Source of the DNA: Trichuris trichiura
Taxonomy: Eukaryota > Nematoda > Enoplea > Trichinellida > Trichuridae
Direction of reading: 5' to 3'
NCBI GenBank assembly: GCA_037903355.1
Contig: JBAJFE010000014.1
Location: 496,001-560,000 of the forward strand
DNA length: 64,000 bases
Position 1 is the first letter of the stretch. Each line of letters starts with the position of its first letter. Positions 21,674-31,485 of this stretch are shown piece by piece. The notes under the pieces were generated by a model. The model had not been told where the DNA came from. It searched no databases and was given only the letters and a program-made list of their open reading frames with translations. Position numbers and translations under genes: made by a program.

Positions 21674-22019
21674 TTCAGAATAAACATTTTTGCGGCTTTG
21701 CAACCCGTTCGTTAAAAAACGTTTATTTCTAAACGTCAACTCGCGGAGCTTTCAGTCCTCACCGGGGCCCGTCATCAGCGCTATGTGCGTCTCCCATCGG
21801 GTCGGTCGTTATGGTTAGTAAGCTGCTCCGTCCGACCGACCTTGGCGGGGACCTCAGCCGTCAGGTCTATCTTGACGCGTCGGGCTTTGGTCCCACCGGG
21901 TCAGTCAGAGTTTGCGGCGAGCACCCAAACCGACCTTCCACGACCGTTGCTCACCTATAACAATGAGCAACAACGAGCTAACAAATGAAATAGACCCGTT
22001 TGTTTTAAACAGACGGGTT
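21674..22019 (+). repeat. Left arm of long terminal inverted repeat
   Basis: Matches the complement of 23061-23404 nearly throughout, including CAACCCGTTCGTTAAAAAAC near the outer end and CCGACCTTCCACGAC near the inner end. Confidence 0.85.
21750..21778 (-). ncRNA. Hammerhead-like core in left arm
   Basis: Read on the minus strand: CTGATGA, a weakened stem II of GGGCC against GGACT, then GAAAGC. The stem has mismatches relative to the Penelope version. Confidence 0.25.
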
Positions 22020-22441
22020 TTATCATCTTTCCCATTCCTCTGCTCTGCGCGTTCCCAGGGACCGCAGGCTCTTCAGCCAACACTTAATGCGCTTACTGGG
22101 AAGCAGGTCGTAGCACCGGCGATAACCCTGATCCTGGCCGCCTTTGTACTAGGCCGTCGATGTCAGGTTCTCTTGCTGATCCCGAGGTCGTGCTCTCTTG
22201 TCGCTGTCGAGTCCGAAACCCCATCTCGCCCTTTGTGTCCCACTCCCACGGACTGATTTAACACACGGCTCTCTGCCACAAAACGTAAGCAAATTTTGAC
22301 GCTAGGAATTTCGGAGCAGACGAACTCTTCGATGGTTTGACGCAATATTCCAGCAAGTTACCTGAAGATCAGTTTACAGTTCAGTTTCATTCTTTCTGTA
22401 GGCTGGGGAGGCTCGTGGTTTCGATCCCTTGACTAGACCAG

Positions 22442-22684
22442 TTTCGGTGTATATAGTCTACCTATAGGCTGTATAAAAAATAGGTCCAAGTCAAAGAGGC
22501 GTCCTGGAAAGCGTATCCGGTAAGTTCAATTTTTTACCTTGTTAAGGCAAAGAGTACTAACAGTTTCCGTTCTTTCAGCAGCCAACATGATTCATCTGGT
22601 CGCGGTGGCTCTCCGAAGTCAGTGGCACTGCATGAGTGCCTTCGTTGGCACGATTGCAAGTTGCCTACTGATGACGGAGAGTAG
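22442..22684 (+). CDS. Candidate spliced gene fragment inside the inverted-repeat element
   Basis: Two blocks join in phase 2 across a GTAAGT..TTCAG intron (22520-22578). The first ends with a basic run, NRSKSKRRPGKRIR. The second reads SQHDSSGRGGSPKS and continues HECLRWHDCKLPTDDGE to a stop at 22684. No start codon was identified, and I recognise no family. Strong splice signals, matching phase and coding-like composition suggest a captured host gene piece or a gene of the element itself. The first-block left border is arbitrary. Confidence 0.35.
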
Positions 22685-23060
22685 GCCATATTATGTGACG
22701 GTTCCCAAGTTTCTTGGAGAATTTGATGTAACTGAAGGTGGTGTGGCAACGACGTCTTCTTCAAACACCGCCCAGATGAAGTCGGTCATTGGCTACCTGA
22801 AGTCAGAAGCATCGCAGTAGCGGAAACAACCGACAATACGAGTGTAGTTCCACATGGTGGACGAAGGCTCGGACAAGCCGCTATCGGCTTCAACGTTTTC
22901 CGTCCTTTCCATAAATGATGAGCTCAGTAGTAATCGCAATCGTTAGGAAGAAAGAGAAAAAAGAAATTAAATCAGTATGCGTTTGTGGGTACGAAAAACA
23001 AAGAGGACAACGAAAGGCAAAGAAGAAAGAAAGTAAAGACGCGGCAAGAAGACAGTTTGA

Positions 23061-23404
23061 AACTCGTCTGTTTAAAACAGACGGGTATATTATCGTTTCT
23101 TAGCTCGTTGCCTCTCATTGTTAGTGTTGGCGCCGTCGTGGAAGGTCGGTTTGGGTGCTCGCCCCAAACTCTGACTGACCCGGTGGGACCAAAACCCGAC
23201 GCGTCAAGATAGACCTGACGGCTGAGGTCCCCGCCAAGGTCGGTCGGACGGAGCAGCTTACTAACCATAACGACCGACCCGATGGGAGACGCACATAGCG
23301 CTGATGACGGGCCCCGGTGAGGACTGAAAGCTCCGCGAGTTGACGTTTAGAAATAAACGTTTTTTAACGAACGGGTTGCATAGCCGCAAAAATTTTATTC
23401 TGAA
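23061..23404 (-). repeat. Right arm of long terminal inverted repeat
   Basis: Inverted partner of 21674-22019. Its inner border carries GTCTGTTTAAAACAGAC, a near-perfect palindrome. Confidence 0.85.
23301..23330 (+). ncRNA. Hammerhead-like core in right arm
   Basis: CTGATGA at 23301-23307 and GAAA at 23326-23329 bracket a weak stem. The preceding GGAGC at about 23254 could pair with GCTCC after GAAA as stem III, but the conserved U before the cleavage site is an A. Confidence 0.3.
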
Positions 23405-25230
23405 ACCATGAAAAGCGAAAAATTAACGTCCCAATTTCTCAATTGTTAAAGGGATGGGAAGAAACGCTCAATACATTGCGAGCAGTGAACATAAAGAAAA
23501 GCGAAGCAAATGTGATTGCCTGGTACACGACTTCGCTGTCAAGGAGAAGAAAATGAAGCGAAATTATGAAATATTTATAAGAGCCGACATTGCTTGTGGG
23601 TGAACACCAGCTAGTTAAATTTCACTTTTTAGTCTTAGTAACGACCGTTCCTTTTCTTTTTTGACTTTTGGGACACGAGCGTTTCGATGGAGCCATCTTT
23701 CAACGACCACTTCTAAGACCGGCCCGTATCCTATAGCCAAAACTATTAACGCCATTTCTTTTGACCGTGAGTACGTTTCGTCACTTGTAAAAACAAATAG
23801 GTACCTTCGTTTTACAGCTCCTACTTACAGTGGTTCATTTTCACAGAGGTGGAATAAGATGCATAACGCAAAAAATGGGAATATGGGTTTAAACCTAAGC
23901 GTGAACATTGCGATTTCAGCTACGGATGAGTCATTGACCGAAGTTTTTATGAGCTGTAATAACGCTTTTCGCATCATATGAGACTAGCAATACCCTTTTG
24001 AGAGCATTGCCTCATCCGCGCTATTATTGTCCAGCAAAGTGCATCTTATCGCTCTTCTGGTATACCATTGATTTAGCAAACATTGATGACTTTTCTACGT
24101 TGATTTGAAAACCTCCCGAGACTTTCTCTAACCTCAACCACTCACTAACTTTATCTTTATCCTTACAATAGCATACCCAGATACAAGAATGGCTTAATTT
24201 CGGTACAGCGGTAGGCTTCTAGACTGCGAAGTTTATATATACACCGATCCACTGAATTCCATAATGGTACTGATGACGGAATGACATTGGAAATGGGAAG
24301 AGGTTTCAAATAGGGTCCATTGACACTAGCAATGTCTAGCTTCGGCGGCGTTTTTTTTCATAATCAAAATGTAAGGTTTCACTTGGGGAGGTTGGGAAAG
24401 TTAAGAAAGGTTATGCTTGCATTTTCACTGTTACTTAAATTAGAAAGTAGGTTATACGACTCAACCACAGTAACGAGAAAAGAACAGCTAAGGAGAAGAG
24501 GCATTTCCAGAGGTTCAAGCTGCTACGGCTGAAATACCGGTATAACACATATTAAAAAGTTTGCCGGCGCTGGACTATGACGCCGCCGATAAATTTCGCA
24601 AATACTTATCGCTACGTAATGTTGCTATCGATAGAGCTAAGCGCTGAGCAAATAAAACCTAAATAGCGCGTCCATACGTAGGAAAGCTTTTGCCAAGTTT
24701 TAATAAGGCGCCTGATTATTACCCATTGTAAACGTTAACGTGTAAGACGACCAGCAAGTTCGGAATACAGAGTATAGTAAGACATTTAATGAATGGAAAA
24801 TAAAAAGCAAACAGAGATACAACGACTGTAAACCGATAAAAAAATGTTCTGAGGCTATACAGATGAGCAACTGCAACCTCGTGATTTCCTACGCGCTGAT
24901 ATAGAGACGCCAGGAAACTTCTCTTCCTTCAAAACGTTTGCATGATGAAGATCACCAATTCTCCACCGAACGCTGATGGTCTGTGTCCAGCACATTTCTT
25001 GCAAACAAGGTGAAAGTACTTAGCCATGGCCAGCGAAAGCCATCTCAACATATTTTTCAGCGTGTAATGCACCGCACAAGACAGTCGCACACAACACACC
25101 ACTGCAAGAGGTAAACGACGACTGCTTTTCCTTTTGCGAGGGGGACGCAACCTCATCCACTTAGAAATACCATCATATCTACTGAGACGCTATTTGGAAC
25201 AACTGAGATCCAATATCTTCTTTTAAACAC
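23405..25230. other. Intergenic region
   Basis: About 1.8 kb with no supported gene; only short frames without motifs. Confidence 0.3.
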
Positions 25231-25319
25231 GCTACACCGCAACGCGTAATCTAGCACAACTTCACATAGTCCTAGTCTAGCACAAATTCACATAGGAAGA
25301 GATAAACGACAACGCAGTT

Positions 25320-27760
25320 TCAACAGTACGCTTTGGAGCCGTCATATCGTCCAACGCTAAGGGCACCGAATATCTTTTGTGCTACGTGTAGCACCACGGC
25401 TCCTAGTTCGAGATTTCGGCCCATTGGTCGAAGTAAATGACTACTCCTTTTCCTCACATTGTATGCTCCCTGGAATTTTTCTCAGCGATATCGTAACGTC
25501 CTTAGGAGCCGTTATATCGTCCAAAGCAAAGGGAATCGAATATCTTTTGTGGCACGTGTAGCACCAGGGCTCCTAGTCTGAGATTTCGGCGCGTTGGACG
25601 AAGTAAATGACTACACCTTTTAGTCACATTGCATGCTCCGTGGATTTTTTCTCAGCGGTATCGTAACGTGCTTTGGAACCGTTATATCGTTCAACGCCAA
25701 GGGAATGGAATATCCTTTGTGGCACGTGTAGCACCCGGGCTCGTAGTCGGAGATTTCGGCGCATTGGACGAAGTAAATGACTACGCCTTTTCATCGGGTT
25801 CTACGTTCCGTGAACTTTCTTCAGCGATTTGGTAGCATGCTTTGGAGGCGTTATATTGCCCAACGTTACGGGAATCGAATATCTTTTCTGGCACGTGTAG
25901 CAATAAGGCTCCTCGTCTGAAATTTCGGCCCATTGGTCGAAGTAAATGACTACTCCTTTTCATCACATTGTATGCTCCCTGGAATTTTTCTCAGCGATAT
26001 CGTAACGTCCTTAGGAGCCGTTATATCGTCCAAAGCAAAGGGAATCGAATATCTTTTGTGGCACGTGTAGCACCAGGGCTCCTAGTCTGAGATTTCGGCG
26101 CGTTGGACGAAGTAAATGACTACACCTTTTAGTCACATTGCATGCTCCGTGGATTTTTTCTCAGCGGTATCGTAACGTGCTTTGGAACCGTTATATCGTT
26201 CAACGCCAAGGGAATGGAATATCCTTTGTGGCACGTGTAGCACCCGGGCTCGTAGTCGGAGATCTCGGCGCATTGGACGAAGTAAATGACTACGCCTTTT
26301 CATCGGGTTCTACGTTCCATGAACTTTCTTCAGCGATTTGGTAGCATGCTTTGGAGGCGTTATATTGCCCAACGTTACGGGAATCGAATATCTTTTCTGG
26401 CACGTGTAGCAATAAGGCTCCTCGTCTGAAGTTTCGGCCCATTGGTCGAAATAAATGACTACTCCTTTTCATCACATTGTATGCTCTCTGGATTTTTTCT
26501 CAGCGATATCGTAACGTGCTTTGGAGCCGTTATATCGTCCAACCCCAAGGCGATCGAATATCTTTTGTGGCAAGTGTAGCAGCAGGGCTCCTAGTCTGAG
26601 ATTTCGGCGCGTTTGACGAAGTAAATGACTTCGCCTTGTAATCACATTCCATGCTCCGTGGATTTTTTCTCAGCGATATCGTAACGTGCTTTGGAGCCGT
26701 TATATCGTCCAACGCCAAGGGATTCGAATATCTTTTGTGGCACGTGTAGCGCCAGGGCTCGTAGTCGGAGATTTCGGCGCATTGGACGAAAAAAACGACT
26801 ACGCCTTTTCATCGGGTTCTACTTTCCCTGGACTTTCTTCAGCGATATGGTAGCTTGCTTTGGAGGCGTTATATTGCCCAACGCTAAGGGAATCGAATAT
26901 CTTTTCTGGCAGGTGTAGCAGTAAGGCTCCTAGTCTGAGATTTCGGGCCATTGGTCGAAGTAAATAACTACTCCTTTTCATCACATTGTATGCTCCCTGC
27001 ATTGTTTCTCAGCGATATCGTAACGTGCTTAGGAGCCGTTATATCGTCCAAAGCAAAGGAAATCGAATATCTTTTGTGGCACACGTAGCACCAAAGCTCG
27101 TAGTCGGAGATTTCGGCGCGTTGGACGAAGTAAATGAGTACGCCTTTAAATCACATTGCATGCTCCGTGGATTTTTTCTCAGCGATATCGTAACGTGCTT
27201 TGGAGCCGTTATATCGTCCAAAGCTAATGGAATCGAATATCTTTTTTCGCACGTGTGGCACCAGGGCTCCTAGTCTGAGATTGCGGCGCATTGGACGAAG
27301 TAAATGACTACGCCTTTTCATCGGGTTCTACGTTCCCTGAACTTTCTTCAGCGATATGGTAGCTTGCTTTGGAGGCGTTATATTGCCCAACGCTGAGGGA
27401 ATCGAATATCTTTTCTGGCAGGTGTAGCAGTAAGGCTTCTCGTCTGAAATTTCGGCCCATTGGTCGAGGCAAATGACTACTCCATTTCATCACATTGTAT
27501 GCTGTCTGAACTTCTTTTCAGCAATGTCGAAACATGCTTTGGAGCCGTTATATCGTCCAACGCTAAGGGAGTCGAATATCTTTTGTGGCACGTGTAGCAC
27601 CACGGCTCCTAGTGTGAGGTTTCGGCGCATTGGAGGAAGTAGATGACTACGCCTTTTCATCACATAATAGGCTCCTTGAATTTCGTTCTCGGAAATATCG
27701 TAAGATGGTTTGGAGCTGTTGGTGGCATGGGAAAGCTAGCCGTTAAAGCTTTATTTGGCG
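25320..27760 (+). repeat. Satellite array, ~170-bp monomer in a 509-bp three-monomer higher-order unit
   Basis: The landmark GGAG(C/G)CGTTATAT(C/T)G recurs at 25335, 25505, 25675, 25844, 26014, 26184, 26353, 26523, 26693, 26862, 27032, 27202, 27371, 27541 and about 27712, i.e. every 169-171 bp. Variants with GGAGGCGTTATATTGCCC occur at exactly every third position (25844, 26353, 26862, 27371), giving a 509-bp higher-order period. Neighbouring higher-order units around 25.5 and 26.0 kb are nearly identical, while monomers within a unit differ. Frames through the array are by-products of the repeat. Confidence 0.95.
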
Positions 27761-27927
27761 AAGCTTTCGGGAAACACCAGTTCGCTTCTTCAGCGCGTGA
27801 TAAATAGCTTCAGAACTAAGAGAGTTGTATATCTGTCTCGCGGCAGGTATTGCTTGAAGACATACAATCAGGGCATATTTCTGCATTGAACCAGGAAAAA
27901 AGGACCATCATTTCTTCTTTGCATTCT

Positions 27928-28420
27928 GGAACTGTTATATCGACCCATGGGGAATATCGTCATGCATACCTGAATGCCGCCGTAAATGTACAGAAACCCA
28001 ATATCGTTCGGTGCTACACGGCAGTTAATCTGGCATATACTCGAATTGGACGACAATGACGTCCTTTCATTACGCTGTGGAACCGCTTATACCGTACTCT
28101 TGGCAATATCTTCATACGCGTACGAATGCTAACTGGACGTAATGTCGAAAACGTTTTCTGACAGGTGTGACTCCAAGCCAAATAACTGGACATATCCTGG
28201 CATTTGAACAAGCAATGGACGACGTCCTTCTAGCTTTACATTGTGGAGCCACTATATCGTGCCGTAAGCAATATCTTTATACGTACACGAATGCTGTTTA
28301 GATGCCTGCCGGCGGGTGTCATAACGCGGCATTTAACCTGAGATATCTTTTTGCTGGACTAGGCAAGAGACGACGTCCTTTCATTACGTTGTGGAGCCAC
28401 TGGGTCGTTTTCATGGCAGT
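27928..28420 (+). repeat. Degenerate flanking satellite-related monomers
   Basis: GGA(A/G)C-C/T-TTATA-type landmarks with GACGTCCTTTCATTACG blocks recur at 27928, 28079, 28245 and 28392, spaced 147-166 bp. They look like decayed relatives of the main array. Confidence 0.55.
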
Positions 28421-30690
28421 ATGGTTGCACACAGTGAAATGCGCATTTTGCGAGCCATTTGTTATCAATCACTCGCATCCTCCATTCGTCCATCAAAGGG
28501 TGGAACCGTTCTTTAGTCGTAGACGAGAAGCAAGCTTCCGCAGCTGTGCTGGAGACGCTCGCGCTGCTAGTTGCCATACCAATACAAAAGATGTGTAACG
28601 TCATGATTCAGGAATGTGAAAACGTAGTAAAACTTCGCCAACGGCTTCGCAGATTTGCTGTGGGCAAGCTGTGCTACAGTCTGCAGGGATCAAAATTCAA
28701 TCCTGTGGCTCCGGGACATTGGCATGTTGACGGCAAAAGCAGTCGATGTATGGACTACTTCAGCAGGCAGGCTGTACGCTGAAGTCACGAACGACAATGC
28801 AAACAAACTGTTCGCTGACAAACAAGCAGTCCATGAGCAAAATGACCGTACACCGCAAAAGGATCATAAGGTACGGTTAGAAAACAATTGTTCAGATGAC
28901 GTCATCTAGTTCACGCTGATCGACTTTCGAAAAATTCTTTTAGTCTCAACGAATCTCCAAACAACTCAATTAGCGTTGTACACTAGCAAAAACAATTTTA
29001 TGAAGGCGATTAACTCTGCCCGTTAATCACTTGTGCTATTTGCCGACGTCCTCCTGTAGAAATAAAAAACATTTGCCGCATGAAAAGCTCGCATAGATGT
29101 CACAACGGATAAGAAAAGTATTCCAAAAGTTGTTGATTGAAATACCCACAAATACGTGCACTTTTCATGCGACTTTGATATACAGTATAACATCATCGAT
29201 TTACAGGTTCACTTGACACTGCAATCATAGTGACACGGCGCTCGAACGGCGTACGCCCAACAAAACATTTGTAAAAAAAAGCAGGTCGTCTTGCGCGTGG
29301 TTTAGTTTGGCGCCCGATCGTGTTAATGCTTTTGTGAAAATGAAAGGTGACTACGAAGGCCGCGATGATAAGAAAATGGTCTTTGACGTCGGTCCTTATA
29401 TTCTTATTTTTTCAAATAATAATGAAGAGCTATAATCATGTAGGACATTCGTCACGGTCAACTGTCGGGTTTGCTTTTGCTTAGACAACGTTGCACGCCG
29501 ATTGGATACTGACAACCGGCCATACCTGAACCCGTTGACTCTCTGCCTAAGCAACGGTAACTCGCTATTTTCGTACAACAAGGTCCGTCGTCCTTCCTTC
29601 CTTTCATCAAATGGCAACTATTTTTTATTTTCTTTTTCCAAGAACGATTTGATGGGTCGTGTCAAAATATGGCCCGGAGAGCATACTGTGCAGCTGTAGC
29701 GCAGATGAAATAGAGGGAAAGCTTAATTTCCAATTTGCCGTAATGTACGTACTTCAAGAAGCTCATGCTAACAAAATGGATTCCTGTTTGACCATCAGAA
29801 ATCATTTTCTAAAGGATCAGTTACCACATGCTTAGGCGGGAAGAGGAAAACTATCCTATGAATTTTGTTGGTCCAACAGGAGTTTATTTTCAGTTTAAGC
29901 TTCGATGTTAGACACTTTGCGTGACCAGCAGGAGACACTGACCAACAAGAACGTAGCTTCCTGTTGTTTCAACTGCATTACAAACATCAGACATATAGAC
30001 CTTCAATAAAACCTAACTAGCTTTTCTGACGGCGAAGTGATACGATCTATTATACTGTTCACTGTGGCAAATAAAATGAAAGTTAGCGGCTTTCCTACTG
30101 ACAACTTGTGAATTACTGTAGGTTTAAGTGAAATCAAGCTACCTAAGTCAAGGTAACCGCGTGCAGCCTAAACAAAAGTCGTCGCTGATTCTAAGTTTGC
30201 GTTTAAGCTATTTTCGGTTAATGGGACCAAAAGAGCTTGGGTGTAGGCATCAGTCTAAGGCGCCTGCAGTTGCTTGCTCTAAGAGAGCACCAGTTTAGTT
30301 CTACCCGCCGAGCGTCTGAAGGAAGTTACACGAAAGTTGAATAGCTCTGCAAAGTTAAGCTCGTTGTACTTGTACTGGCTGCTGTTTTTTGGTGGTCCGT
30401 TTTAACATTACACCTTTCCTGAGACAGAACTTCGATTTTTAGGAATTTTCTTTTAAATAAAATAATTTGTGGGAATGCGCTTTTACAAAATATCGCAGAA
30501 GTAAAGAGTGTTAAGTTTTTGGAAAGATTTTCTGGTAACCGCGACGTGTCAGTGACGTAGGCAACCTGTTTGTCCTCTCTGATGATTGTTGTTTTAAGGT
30601 GTAACTTGAAAACCTGCTTACTGTAACCATGCTTTACGTTGCGGAGACTTCACATGGGATAGTCGATCGATCGGGCTGTTGTCCAAGCGT
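28421..30690. other. Intergenic region upstream of the HP1-like gene
   Basis: About 2.3 kb. Frames near 28460-28910 have no recognisable motif. The last few hundred bases presumably hold the HP1-like promoter; no TATA box stands out. Confidence 0.3.
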
Positions 30691-31485
30691 ATGAGCCTGA
30701 ATAAATACGAGTATCCTTATGATGCCTCAACCGACTTTGTGGTAGAAAAGATTCTAGCAAAGCGCGAGAGAAACGGGCGTACGGAGTACCTGCTGAAATG
30801 GAAAGGATACTCCGATTTGGACAACACCTGGGAACCGATTGAAAATCTCAACTGTCCAAATTTGCTGGCCAAATTTGAAGAAGAAGAGTTCATCAAAAGT
30901 ACCTCAGGTCATACCCCACCAAGCGTAAGCTACCGTAATGTGCAGCGCCCCTTCCGTGTGAAAGGTAGGAAGAATAAGCACAGTGAACGGCGTGTTGTTC
31001 CACTAATAAGGATTTTGAAACAGGGCTAAGCAAGCACGAATCGTCGACCGTTCCCATTGTCCAAGTGGACGACGTTACTACACTACCTACGTCTATGGTT
31101 CGAGCTCAGCTTCGCTTCCTCGTCAGAACGGACAAATCAGCTAAACAAGTTCGCGACGTAAAGGAAGTGTTAAGTAAGCCAGTTTCTTTCTTACAGCCGT
31201 CGATCCATCGTCCCTTTTGCAGTCTGTATGCATGTGCCCGTTTCAGATGTTCGAATGATAGACGGAGTCATATACTATTTGGTATCGTTTCACGGAGAAG
31301 TGAAAGTGTCATGGTACCCTTCAAGCACATTGAGAAATTGCATGAGCAAGATTTTTGAGTTTTACGAAAAGCGATCAGTATTTAATCCCCGACAGTTGCT
31401 TGTTAAAGGCTCCTGCAACAAGAGCGTTCAGGACATGTTTTATTTAGCGCCTGATTCCATTCGTGTTTTGGATGGTTTCAGGTAA
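30691..31485 (+). CDS. HP1-like chromodomain and chromoshadow protein
   Basis: Three exons, 30691-30964, 31024-31173 and 31223-31485, joined in phase 1 both times, encode 228 residues. The chromodomain (about residues 15-68) reads [29 protein letters not shown] and CPNLLAKF. The methyl-lysine cage positions are F16, W37 and Y40, the first being Phe instead of the usual Tyr. A basic/polar hinge follows. Exon 3 encodes a diverged chromoshadow domain (about 142-195): [17 protein letters not shown], then [10 protein letters not shown] in place of the family VISFYEERL. HP1 proteins bind H3K9-methylated nucleosomes through the first domain, dimerise through the second and maintain heterochromatin. 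The 33-residue tail after the shadow domain is unassigned. Introns are 59 and 49 nt. Confidence 0.87.

Larger units (their letters stand above)
21674..23404. mobile_element. Foldback-like element with ~345-bp terminal inverted repeats
   Basis: The arms 21674-22019 and 23061-23404 are inverted copies with few differences, both ending outward with TTCAGAATAAA-type sequence. The ~1.04-kb centre is unique and includes two exon-like blocks. Each arm carries repeated GACCGACC-type motifs, a hammerhead-like core and, at its inner border, the near-palindrome GTTTGTTTTAAACAGAC or its variant. No transposase was recognised and no target duplication could be fixed. It could be a foldback DNA element or a pair of inverted Penelope-type terminal repeats. 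Confidence 0.75.

Noticed and set aside
25629..26344. Repeated open frames (MHAPWIFSQRYRN... type) across the satellite
   Set aside because: They recur with the 509-bp period and exist on both strands; they are by-products of the tandem repeat, with no start context, family or splice evidence.
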